A stretch of 64,000 bases of DNA. Source: Nonomuraea rubra. GTDB taxonomy: Bacteria; Actinomycetota; Actinomycetes; Streptosporangiales; Streptosporangiaceae. Of the stretch, positions 1 through 7,572 are shown one piece after another (within the stretch, counting starts at the first letter, position 1; the number at the start of each line of letters is the position of its first letter). Location of the stretch: contig NZ_JACHMI010000001.1 of the NCBI RefSeq assembly GCF_014207985.1, positions 851,001 to 915,000 of the forward strand, in the 5' to 3' direction. Under the pieces are notes generated by a model that had not been told where the DNA came from, ran no database searches, and saw nothing but the letters and a program-made list of their open reading frames with translations. The translations under genes and the position numbers were made by a program.

Positions 1-884
1 TCCTGACCTCGCTGCTGCGCGTCCCGCACCTGGTGCTCGCCGTCAACAAGATGGACCTGGTCGACTACTCGCAGGAGCGCTTCGAGGAGATCAAGGACGA
101 GTTCACGGCGTTCGCTTCCAAGCTGAACATCGCCGACCTCACCTTCATCCCGATCTCCGCGCTCAACGGCGACAACGTGGTCTCCCGCTCCGAGAACATG
201 CCGTGGTACCTCGGCACGTCCCTCCTGCACCACCTGGAGAACGTGCACATCGCCTCCGACCGCAACCTGACCGACGTGCGCTTCCCCGTGCAGTACGTCA
301 TCCGCCCGCAGCGGGCCACCGACCCGGCCTTCCACGACTACCGCGGCTACGCGGGGCAGGTGGCCGGCGGCGTGCTCAAGCCCGGTGACGAGGTCGTGCA
401 CCTGCCGTCGGGCCTGACCACGCGCATCGCCTCGATCGACACCTTCGACGGGCCGGTCGAGGAGGCGTTCCCGCCCATGTCGGTGACGCTGCGGTTCGAG
501 GACGACCTGGACGTCTCGCGCGGCGACATGATCGCCCGCCCGAACAACCAGCCGCAGGCGGCGCAGGAGCTGGAGGCGATGGTCTGCTGGATGGCCGACG
601 GCGTCAAGCTCGGGCCGCGCTCCAAGCTGACGATCAAGCACACCACCCGTACGGCCCGCGCGCTCGTCCGCGACCTGCACTACCGGCTCGACGTCAACAC
701 CCTGCACCGGGACGAGGAGGCGACCTCCCTCGGCCTGAACGAGATCGGCAGGGTGTCGCTGCGCGTCACGCAGCCGCTGTTCGTGGACGACTACGCCCGT
801 AACCGCGCCACCGGCGGCTTCATCCTCGTGGACGAGTCCACGAACGCCACTGTCGGCGCCGGCATGGTCATCGACGCAAGGTAG
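1..884 (+). CDS. cysN: Sulfate adenylyltransferase subunit 1 (CysN), 3' part
   Basis: GTP-dependent subunit of ATP sulfurylase, which with CysD adenylates sulfate to APS in the cytoplasm. The gene enters from the left edge, reading from base 3, and ends in TAG. What remains is the end of the elongation-factor-like GTPase domain, with the G4 guanine-specificity motif NKMD near base 48 and a following SAL motif (G5), then the two beta-barrel domains typical of CysN. CysD and the Walker A part lie outside the window. A sulfotransferase follows after 84 bases on the same strand, and an APS kinase gene lies 12 kb to the right, so this gene probably feeds sulfate activation for the polysaccharide locus as well as, or instead of, cysteine synthesis. 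Confidence 0.95.
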   Translation, partial: LTSLLRVPHLVLAVNKMDLVDYSQERFEEIKDEFTAFASKLNIADLTFIPISALNGDNVVSRSENMPWYLGTSLLHHLENVHIASDRNLTDVRFPVQYVIRPQRATDPAFHDYRGYAGQVAGGVLKPGDEVVHLPSGLTTRIASIDTFDGPVEEAFPPMSVTLRFEDDLDVSRGDMIARPNNQPQAAQELEAMVCWMADGVKLGPRSKLTIKHTTRTARALVRDLHYRLDVNTLHRDEEATSLGLNEIGRVSLRVTQPLFVDDYARNRATGGFILVDESTNATVGAGMVIDAR

Positions 885-968
885 ATCTTTTAGCGTTCAG
901 TTACCGATCGTTTACTCTCCGCAGTAGGGTCGTCGCGTTCCGTTGTCGTGACGGGAAGGCCCTCCTCC

Positions 969-1865
969 GTGACTGATCGCGCGCCCGCCCAGGTGATCTA
1001 CCTGGGCGGCCTCGGCCGAAGCGGCACCACGCTGCTCGAGAGGCTCCTCGGCGAGCTTCCCGGGGTGGTCCCGCTGGGCGAGGTGGTGCATCTGTGGGAC
1101 CGGGGGGTTCTCGCGGAGGAGCTCTGCGGGTGCGGTTCGGCGTTCCCCGCCTGTCCGTTCTGGGTGGCGGTCGGGGAGCGGGCGTTCGGCGGCTGGCGAT
1201 CGGAACACGCCGAGCGCATGGTCCTGTTGCGTGGCAGGATCGACCGCACCCGCAGGATCGCGCGGATCGCGCATCCCGATCTGGCCGAGTACGCGCGGGC
1301 GTACCGGCTGCTGTACGACGCGACCGGGGCACGGGTCGTGATCGACTCCAGCAAGCACGCGTCGCTGGCCTGCTGCCTGCTGGCGAGCGGCGTGGACGTA
1401 CGCGTCGTGCACGTCGTCAGGGACCCGCGCGCCGTCGCGCACTCCTGGGGCAGGACGGTGCGCAGGCCCGAGGACGGGCGGCCGATGACCCGGTGGGGCC
1501 CGGCCCGCACCGCGCTCCACTGGTCGGCCCAGAACACCGCGTTGGAGCTGCTGCCCGGGCGCGGCGCCCGGGTGACCCGGGTCCGTTACGAGGACCTGCT
1601 CGCCGCGCCCGGCGCCACCCTGACGGCGCTGGCGCTGCGGCTCGGGCTGCCGGAGCCGGAGCTGCCGTTCCTCCAGGGCCGCACGGCCTGGCTGGGGCCC
1701 TCGCACACCGCTTCGGGCAACCCCATGCGCTTCCACGTCGGGCGGGTCGAGCTGCGGCGCGACGACTCCTGGCGCAACGGCCTGCCCGACGCGGACCGGC
1801 GGGTCGTCAACGCCCTCACCTGGCCGCTCAGGGCCCGCTACGGCTACTGGGGGGTGGTGAGGTGA
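969..1865 (+). CDS. PAPS-dependent sulfotransferase (first of three)
   Basis: Predicted to move a sulfuryl group from PAPS to a hydroxyl or amine, here probably on a glycan. The 298-residue protein has a clear 5'-phosphosulfate-binding loop near residues 12-24 (GGLGRSGTTLLER) and a 3'-phosphate-binding motif VRDPRAVAHSW near residue 150. The GTG at 969 is preferred because GGGAAGG lies 9 bases upstream; an in-frame GTG at 948 is the alternative. The stop overlaps the next start (GTGA), so translation is probably coupled to the glycosyltransferase. cysN is just upstream on the same strand. The acceptor cannot be read from sequence. Confidence 0.88.
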   Translation: MTDRAPAQVIYLGGLGRSGTTLLERLLGELPGVVPLGEVVHLWDRGVLAEELCGCGSAFPACPFWVAVGERAFGGWRSEHAERMVLLRGRIDRTRRIARIAHPDLAEYARAYRLLYDATGARVVIDSSKHASLACCLLASGVDVRVVHVVRDPRAVAHSWGRTVRRPEDGRPMTRWGPARTALHWSAQNTALELLPGRGARVTRVRYEDLLAAPGATLTALALRLGLPEPELPFLQGRTAWLGPSHTASGNPMRFHVGRVELRRDDSWRNGLPDADRRVVNALTWPLRARYGYWGVVR

Positions 1866-2746
1866 GCCCGTCGGTAGGCGTCGTCATCCCGACGCGCGGC
1901 GACCGGCCCGCGCTGCTCCGCCAGGCCGTGGACGCGGTGCTGCTGCAGGACTACCCGGGCGAGCTGCAGGTGGTCGTGGTGGCCGACGGCCGCTCGCCCG
2001 ACGACGTGACCGGCGTTCCGCGTCCGGTGCGGATCCTGCGCAACACGCTCACGCCGGGGCTGCCCGGCGCGCGCAACACCGGCATCGCCGCCTGCGCCAC
2101 CGACCTGATCGCCTTCTGCGACGACGACGACGTGTGGCTGCCCGGCAAGCTCGCCGCGCAGGTGCGCGCGCTGGAGGAGGCGGGCGGCGAGTTCGCCAGC
2201 TGCGCGATCGAGGTGGAGCACGGCGGGCGCCGCGTGACCCGCCTCGCGGGCGCCTCCACCGTCAGCGCCGGCGACCTGGTGCGCTCGCGGATGATGATGG
2301 TGCACTCCTCGACGTTCCTGTTCGAGCGCGGGCTGTTCTGGCCCGACGAGAGCGCGCCCGGCGGGCAGAACGAGGACTGGGATCTGGCCCTGCGCGCCGC
2401 CAAGCGGCGGCCGCTTGTCCACGTCGACCGGCCGCTTGTGCTGGTGCGCTGGGCCGGGTCCCACTATGCGGTCCGCTGGACGGACCGCATAGCCGGGCTC
2501 GAGTGGATGCTCGCCCGGCACCCCGAGCTGGCCGTGGACCCGCGTGGTGCGGCGCGGGTCCGCGGTCAGCTCGCCTTCTGCCACGCGGCGCTGGGGCAGC
2601 GGCGCGCGGCCGTCCGCTGGGCGCTGCGGGCCCTCGCCGCCCGGCGCTGGGAGCCGCGTGTGCCGCTCGCGCTGGCGGTGGCGTCCGGGCTCGTCACCGC
2701 GCCCGGCGTGCTGTCCGTCCTGAACGCCCGGGGGCACGGCATTTGA
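1862..2746 (+). CDS. Family 2 glycosyltransferase
   Basis: A GT-A fold glycosyltransferase (294 aa) predicted to transfer a nucleotide-activated sugar at the inner face of the membrane. It opens with the GT2 signature VGVVIPTRGDRP, has ARNTGI near residue 65 and the metal/nucleotide-binding acid cluster FCDDDDVWLPGK near residue 84. An NEDWDLALRA motif near residue 167 resembles the ED-containing catalytic region of the family. The GTG start overlaps the sulfotransferase stop by four bases. There is no membrane segment. A perfect 12-bp inverted repeat sits inside the coding region (2464-2492). The sugar transferred is unknown; polysaccharide assembly is inferred from the neighbours. Confidence 0.88.
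   Translation: MSPSVGVVIPTRGDRPALLRQAVDAVLLQDYPGELQVVVVADGRSPDDVTGVPRPVRILRNTLTPGLPGARNTGIAACATDLIAFCDDDDVWLPGKLAAQVRALEEAGGEFASCAIEVEHGGRRVTRLAGASTVSAGDLVRSRMMMVHSSTFLFERGLFWPDESAPGGQNEDWDLALRAAKRRPLVHVDRPLVLVRWAGSHYAVRWTDRIAGLEWMLARHPELAVDPRGAARVRGQLAFCHAALGQRRAAVRWALRALAARRWEPRVPLALAVASGLVTAPGVLSVLNARGHGI
2464..2492. repeat. Perfect 12-bp inverted repeat inside the glycosyltransferase gene
   Basis: CTATGCGGTCCG (2464-2475) and its exact complement (2481-2492) flank a 5-base loop within the reading frame. In RNA this would be a very stable hairpin. It encodes ordinary-looking residues, so it may be a coincidence of GC-rich codons, a pause or processing site, or an internal attenuator. Confidence 0.7.
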
Positions 2747-2831
2747 CCCTTCCTGGACGGCCCCAGGGTCTGTCATGGACGCCGCCATGCCCGCTGTTCG
2801 CCACGGGTGCACTGAGGGGAGTCGAGGAGCG

Positions 2832-3674
2832 TTGAGCGGGCCCGGGGCGGGTGAATGGGTGCGGGTGGGTGGTGGGCCCGCGCGGGTGCAGGTGGCCGGG
2901 GTCGGGGTGGACGCGCTGACCGAGGGCGAGGTGGTCCGGCGGGTCGCCGAGGCGCTGGAGGCCGGGAACGGCGGGCGGATCGTCACCCCGAACGTGGACA
3001 TCTGCCGCGCCGCCGCCGCCGATCCCGCGCTCCGCGAGCTGGTGTGCTCCGCCGACCTGGTCGTCCCCGACGGCATGCCGCTGGTGTGGGCGGCGCGGCT
3101 GCTCGGCACCCCCGTGCCCGAGCGGGTGACGGGCGCCGACCTGATCTGGTCGCTCAGCGCGCTCGCGGCCCGGCGCGGCTGGCCGGTCTACCTGCTCGGC
3201 GGCGGCCCGCCCGAGGTGGCAGGCAGGGCCGCCGCCGAGCTCAGGAGCCGCAACCCCCGGCTCGACATCTGCGGGGTGCACGCGCCGCCGTACGCGTTCG
3301 ACGCCACCCCCGAGGGGGCGGCCAGGGTGCGCGGGATGGTGGTGGCGGCCCGGCCGCGGCTGGTGTTCGTCGGGCTGGGGTTCCCGCGGCAGGACCGGCT
3401 GACCGCCCGGTTGCGGGAGGAGCTGCCGGGGGCGTGGTTCGTGGGGTGCGGGGCGGCCATCGCGTTCGCCGCGGGCACGGTCGCCAGGGCGCCCGCGTGG
3501 GCCGGGCGTGCCGGGCTGGAGTGGGCGTTCCGGCTGATGAGCGAGCCGGGGCGGCTGGCGGGCCGTTACCTGGTGGACGACCTGCCGTTCGCGGTACGGC
3601 TGCTCGGCGGGTGCCTGGCCACCCGGCTCAGGTTCCCGTCAGGGCGCGGACGCGGGCTGCCTCCTGCTCGCTGA
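2832..3674 (+). CDS. WecG/TagA/CpsF family glycosyltransferase
   Basis: Members of this family add the second sugar, often N-acetylmannosamine or its acid, to an undecaprenyl-diphosphate-linked sugar at the inner face of the membrane. The 280-residue protein shows the family blocks in order: TPNVDICRAA, VVPDGMPLVWAARLLG, ERVTGADL, the glycine-rich VYLLGGGPPEVA, VFVGLGFPRQDR, and the C-terminal GCGAAIAFAAG with AGLEWAFRLMSEP. The TTG at 2832 is chosen because GAGGAG lies just upstream; the more upstream in-frame start at 2775 has no such site. The 3' end overlaps the convergent sulfotransferase gene by 47 bases. No priming (WecA/TarO-like) transferase is in the window. Confidence 0.88.
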   Translation: MSGPGAGEWVRVGGGPARVQVAGVGVDALTEGEVVRRVAEALEAGNGGRIVTPNVDICRAAAADPALRELVCSADLVVPDGMPLVWAARLLGTPVPERVTGADLIWSLSALAARRGWPVYLLGGGPPEVAGRAAAELRSRNPRLDICGVHAPPYAFDATPEGAARVRGMVVAARPRLVFVGLGFPRQDRLTARLREELPGAWFVGCGAAIAFAAGTVARAPAWAGRAGLEWAFRLMSEPGRLAGRYLVDDLPFAVRLLGGCLATRLRFPSGRGRGLPPAR

Positions 3675-4581
3675 GCCCCCGGGCGCCGTGCGCGATCGCC
3701 TGGCGCGAGTCCATCGGCCGGTACGCCGTGCGTGACAGGCCCGACCACGCGAAGCCCGTCCCCGGGCTGCCCGAGTGGTGGCAGCAGGCCCGTACGATCC
3801 GACGCTCGGCCGCCGGGGTCCAGCGCAGCGCCGCGTACGCGTACAGCCGCCGGAAGCCGGGCACCGGGTCGGCGGCCAGCGACTCGTACGAGGTGAGGAG
3901 GATCCCCGGCGTGCGGTCCAGCACCGACCTGGTCAGGCGCCACAGCGCGGCCGCCCTGGCCAGGTGGTCGCGCGACCCGGTGAGCGCCCGCAGCGCCGGC
4001 ACCTCGGGGTGGTCCCTGACCAGCAGCGGCTGCTCCAGCAGCTCGTGGAAGTCCACCGTCCAGCCGAGCCGCCGCCAGCTCGCCACGAACGACACCGGGT
4101 CCCGTACCAGCGCGATCACCCGGCACCCCAGCCGCCGCGCGAACCAGCCGGCGCTCAGCACCGCGAACGGGTCGTCCAGCAGCGCCCGCCTGCCCGACAG
4201 GCGGCCGAGGGTGAAGGCGGTGCCGTAGCGGAGCAGGCGGGCCAGGTCGTACGGGGAGCGGTTCGCGCGCAGTTCGGCCAGCCAGTGGTAGCGCAGGCCC
4301 ACGGTGTCGCGGAAGGCGGGCAGCCAGTCGGCGGTGTTGTCGTCGCAGATGTACTGGAACCGGTGGGTCACCCGCGCGTCGAGCACGCCGGGGCAGCGGC
4401 CGGGCGGGTGCTGGGGGTTGAGCGGCTCGTTGACGTAGACCAGCTCGCCTCCGGCGGCCAGCATCCTGCCCACCCAGCTCGTCCCGCTCCGCGGCAGCCC
4501 GGTGACCAGCACAGGACTCCCGCCTCTGCCTGTAGTCGGGGTGATGAGGCCGGCGCTCTCGTCGCCGGGGGGCGGGGTCAT
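3628..4581 (-). CDS. PAPS-dependent sulfotransferase (second of three)
   Basis: A 317-residue sulfotransferase of a different sequence type from the one at 969. The 5'-phosphosulfate loop VTGLPRSGTSWVGRM is near residues 26-40 and the 3'-phosphate motif VRDPVSFVASWRRLGW near residue 178. Long insertions follow the first motif. It is the last gene of the leftward operon. Its ATG overlaps the flippase stop (ATGA), so the two are probably co-translated, and its 3' end overlaps the convergent WecG-type gene by 47 bases. It likely sulfates the sugar chain made here; secreted lipid or small-molecule acceptors cannot be excluded. Confidence 0.87.
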   Translation of the reverse strand: MTPPPGDESAGLITPTTGRGGSPVLVTGLPRSGTSWVGRMLAAGGELVYVNEPLNPQHPPGRCPGVLDARVTHRFQYICDDNTADWLPAFRDTVGLRYHWLAELRANRSPYDLARLLRYGTAFTLGRLSGRRALLDDPFAVLSAGWFARRLGCRVIALVRDPVSFVASWRRLGWTVDFHELLEQPLLVRDHPEVPALRALTGSRDHLARAAALWRLTRSVLDRTPGILLTSYESLAADPVPGFRRLYAYAALRWTPAAERRIVRACCHHSGSPGTGFAWSGLSRTAYRPMDSRQAIAHGARGLSEQEAARVRALTGT

Positions 4582-5825
4582 GCGGCCGCCGTCCGGCGCA
4601 GGGCCGGGAGGGTGTGGCGGCCGAAGGGGTGCAGGCCGTAGCGGCGGTGGAGCTGCCAGAGGGGCAGCAGGTTCTTGACGATCACGCCGCCCGCCCACCC
4701 GGCGACCGCCCCGAGCGCCCCGTGGGCGGGGATCAGGGCCAGGTCGAGCAGCACGGTGCAGCCGACGGCGGCCAGCAGGTTGGCCAGGCTGGTCCCGGTG
4801 TGCCCGGCGGCCGTCAGCACCACGTCCACCATCCCGCAGGCCGTCGCCACCATCATCGTCCCCGCCAGCACCAGCGCCACGGGCACCGCCACCCCGTACG
4901 CCGGCCCGAACAGCCGCAGCACCCACGGCGCGGCGGCCGCGTACGCCAGCCACACCGGCCAGGTCAGCAGCACCAGCCAGGCCGTCGCCGCCTGGTACAG
5001 CTCGCCGGCCCGCTCCCGTTCGCCGTCGGCCAGCGCCCTGACCAGCCCGGCCTGCACCGACTGCGCCAGCCCCTGGTTGGCGAGCTGCCCGACGACCTTG
5101 AACCGGGTGGCCGCCGTGTAGACGGCGGCCTGCGCGGGCCCGGCGAGCACGGCCACGATGACGATGTCCACCCGCTGGAACACCGCCTGGATGGCCCCCG
5201 CCGCCGACCGAGGCGCCGTGTAGCGCCACAGGTCCCGCCCCGTCCCCGGCAGGTACGGCGTCCGCGGCACCCGCCCCCGCAGCCCGGCCGCCGCCAGGAC
5301 CAGGACCGGCAGGTACGGCACCCCCCACGCCACCGTCAGCCCCCACCCCGAGACCCCCGCCAGCGCCGCCCCGCCCACCAGCAGGACCTGGCCGACCGGC
5401 ACGAGCACCCCGTCGAGCAGCACCGTGGGCCGCATGACCCCGAACCCGCGGGTGGCGGCCAGCAGCACGTCCGCCACCACCATGAACGGCAGCAGCGCGG
5501 CCAGCGGCCCGAGCCGGGGGTACAGCACCGCCGCCGCCCCCAGGGCCGCGAGCAGGCACGGCACGAGCGCCGCCCGGATATATCCGGAAATACCGAGGTA
5601 GCTGTAGGTCCTGGCGCGGGCGATGAAGTAGATCAGCCCGTTCCCGGCGTCCAGCTTCGCGATGCCGGACACCATGAGCGCCAGCGCGGTCGCGGTGAAG
5701 AACGCCCCCGCCTCGTCCGCCGGGTACGCCCTGGTCACCACCACCACGAGGATGAACTGCGCCACCGCCCCCAGCGCCGCCCCGCCGAGCCCGGCCAGCC
5801 CCCTGCGCCCGATCACCGCCGCCAC
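4578..5825 (-). CDS. Wzx-like polysaccharide flippase
   Basis: Polytopic membrane protein (415 aa, about 12-14 predicted helices) of the MATE/MVF polysaccharide-transporter superfamily, which flips undecaprenyl-linked oligosaccharide units across the membrane. The N-terminal part has the glycine-rich first helix and the VTRAYPADEAGAFFTATALA pattern seen in Wzx-type proteins. The middle part YTAATRFKVVGQLANQG resembles the family's second-half repeat. It overlaps the upstream sulfotransferase by 13 bases and the downstream one by 4, so it sits between two sulfotransferase genes. This suggests that sulfation and export are coordinated. Confidence 0.85.
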   Translation of the reverse strand: MAAVIGRRGLAGLGGAALGAVAQFILVVVVTRAYPADEAGAFFTATALALMVSGIAKLDAGNGLIYFIARARTYSYLGISGYIRAALVPCLLAALGAAAVLYPRLGPLAALLPFMVVADVLLAATRGFGVMRPTVLLDGVLVPVGQVLLVGGAALAGVSGWGLTVAWGVPYLPVLVLAAAGLRGRVPRTPYLPGTGRDLWRYTAPRSAAGAIQAVFQRVDIVIVAVLAGPAQAAVYTAATRFKVVGQLANQGLAQSVQAGLVRALADGERERAGELYQAATAWLVLLTWPVWLAYAAAAPWVLRLFGPAYGVAVPVALVLAGTMMVATACGMVDVVLTAAGHTGTSLANLLAAVGCTVLLDLALIPAHGALGAVAGWAGGVIVKNLLPLWQLHRRYGLHPFGRHTLPALRRTAAA

Positions 5826-6658
5826 GACGGCTCACCACCCAGCCAGCGCACCAGCCGCGCGTCGTACGCCTCGAAGTGGTCCCGCAACGCCCGCGCCAGC
5901 ACCTGCGGCACCCGGCGCGGCAGCGCCCGCCCGTTGTGCCGCTCGAACACCGGATACCCCAGGTGCGGCACCCCGAGGAAGTCCAGCACCCGGTCGTAGA
6001 CGGGCTCGGGCTCGGCGAAGAACCGGTGGCTGTCCAGCACGAGGACACGCTCGCGGCCGACCAGCGGCTCCAGCCGGTCGAGCTGGTCGGCGTAGCGGCC
6101 CCTGGCGAGGTAGGCGTGGTGGCGGTGCGAGTGGTGCAGCGCGAACGGCGACTCGCGCAGCAGCTCCTCGGCCCCGGCCAGGCGCGTGGCCTCCAGCTCC
6201 ACCGCGTACTCGAAGTGCGACTCCGTCTCGAACCCCCTGGCCAGCTCGTGGGCGTGCGCGGAGACGGCCCGCTCCACCGGGTCGCGGACCAGCACGATCA
6301 GCTTGACTCCCGGCAGGTCGGCGGCGATGCGCTCGCCGGCCAGCGGATGGAACAGGTAGTAGGGGGAGGATTCGTAGGCCTGGGCGCGGGTGCCGTACCG
6401 GTGGTGGAGGAGTGCCGCGCTCACCCGGAGCGGGAAGTGCGCCTGGTACCAGGCCGGGCCGCGCGAGTAGGCGACGTCGAAGTAGTGCACGCCCTTGTGC
6501 AGGACGGGTTTGAGCAGGAGGGGGTGCTGGGCCAGCGCCCGGTACAGGGAGGTGGTGCCGCACCGCTGCGCCCCCGTGATCAGGAACGAGGGCAGCACGC
6601 GGGCCGCCGACGTGAACCGTCCCGTGGCCCGCGACAGCGACAGCACCGATCGCTTCAT
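5813..6658 (-). CDS. Heparan-sulfotransferase-like sulfotransferase (third of three)
   Basis: A 281-residue Sulfotransfer_1-type protein. The 5'-phosphosulfate loop is ITGAQRCGTTSLYRAL near residues 27-42, followed by a lysine-containing HKGVHYFD segment. The 3'-phosphate motif LVRDPVERAVSAHAHELA is near residue 120. The pattern GxxxxGTTxLxxxL...K...YFD...RxPxxRAxSxxxH is characteristic of heparan sulfate N-deacetylase/N-sulfotransferase-like and 3-O-sulfotransferase-like enzymes, so a carbohydrate acceptor is likely. The ATG start lies 5 bases after the phosphotransferase stop, and the end overlaps the flippase start by 13 bases. Confidence 0.88.
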   Translation of the reverse strand: MKRSVLSLSRATGRFTSAARVLPSFLITGAQRCGTTSLYRALAQHPLLLKPVLHKGVHYFDVAYSRGPAWYQAHFPLRVSAALLHHRYGTRAQAYESSPYYLFHPLAGERIAADLPGVKLIVLVRDPVERAVSAHAHELARGFETESHFEYAVELEATRLAGAEELLRESPFALHHSHRHHAYLARGRYADQLDRLEPLVGRERVLVLDSHRFFAEPEPVYDRVLDFLGVPHLGYPVFERHNGRALPRRVPQVLARALRDHFEAYDARLVRWLGGEPSWRR

Positions 6659-6663
6659 CGTCC

Positions 6664-7572
6664 TCAAGTCAGCAGCTCCTCGTGATCGACGGCCGGGTTG
6701 AGCCAGGACTCCGGCGGGCCGAGCGGCGCGTGACCGTCTTGGGCGTGCCGCCCGGCCAGTGCGATGAGGTAGCGCATCGCGGTCTGCCTGGCCGCCGGCG
6801 ACGACACCCCGAGCGGCGCCAGCACCCGCGCGGCCCGCGCCACGCATGCCCGTGCCGCGAGCGGCGGCGGCATCCTGCGCAGCGCCCGCTGGAAGAAGTG
6901 GTGCACGGCGTCGAGGCCGTAGGGCACGCCGATCTCGTACCGCTCCCAGTCCCACACCAGCAGCCGCCCGTCGGGCGCGCGGCACAGGTTCCAGGGCGCG
7001 AGGTCGCCGTGCCAGGCCGGGCGGTCGCCGCCGGTGCCGGCGATCTCCCTGACCGCGTCCAGCAGCAGCGGGCCCGGCACGCGGCGGCGCCGCGCCGGCC
7101 CGGGCACCGGCAGCGGTGACAGCGCCAGCACCGACAGCCCCCGCCAGTCGCCGTGGTGCAGCACGCTCGGGGCGGCGACCGTGTCCAGGGACAGCCCGGC
7201 CAGCCGGCGCAGCGCCGCCGCCTCGGCGTCGATCAGCGCGCGGGCCCGCGCACTGTCGCCGATCTTCACGAACGCCAGCCGCCGCCCGCCCGAGTGCGCC
7301 TCCAGGATGGGCTTGCGGTTGGCCCGCAACGCCGGCCGCACGTGCAGGACGGTCTCCACCGGCCGGTGGAAGACCTCGCTGAGATGCGCCGCGATGGAGT
7401 CCTCGACCGGCACCACGACCTGGGATCCGAGGTGCCACCAGCGGCGCGGCGCCAGCCTGCGCGGCACGGCGGCGTGCGGCAGCAGCGTGTACGCGCGCGG
7501 CGCCCCCCGCCCCGGATACAGCAGCCGCACGGTCTCCGCGAGATACCCGAGCCGGATGGCGGAATCCCTCAT
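6664..7572 (-). CDS. Aminoglycoside-phosphotransferase/choline-kinase-like protein
   Basis: A 302-residue protein with the protein-kinase-like fold of phosphotransferases. The visible catalytic loop is HGDLAPWN (188-195) and the metal-binding WDWE (207-210). A lysine in AFVKIG (103) could be the ATP-binding lysine. Relatives phosphorylate small molecules such as choline, homoserine, sugars or aminoglycosides. Here it lies inside the polysaccharide operon, with its ATG overlapping the ligase-like gene (ATGA). A role in making an activated or phosphorylated substituent, or a monosaccharide phosphate, is inferred. Drug resistance is unlikely from context. The substrate is unknown. Confidence 0.75.
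   Translation of the reverse strand: MRDSAIRLGYLAETVRLLYPGRGAPRAYTLLPHAAVPRRLAPRRWWHLGSQVVVPVEDSIAAHLSEVFHRPVETVLHVRPALRANRKPILEAHSGGRRLAFVKIGDSARARALIDAEAAALRRLAGLSLDTVAAPSVLHHGDWRGLSVLALSPLPVPGPARRRRVPGPLLLDAVREIAGTGGDRPAWHGDLAPWNLCRAPDGRLLVWDWERYEIGVPYGLDAVHHFFQRALRRMPPPLAARACVARAARVLAPLGVSSPAARQTAMRYLIALAGRHAQDGHAPLGPPESWLNPAVDHEELLT

Noticed and set aside
6664..7572. Aminoglycoside resistance gene
   Set aside because: Only the generic kinase motifs are shared, and the gene is locked into a polysaccharide operon.
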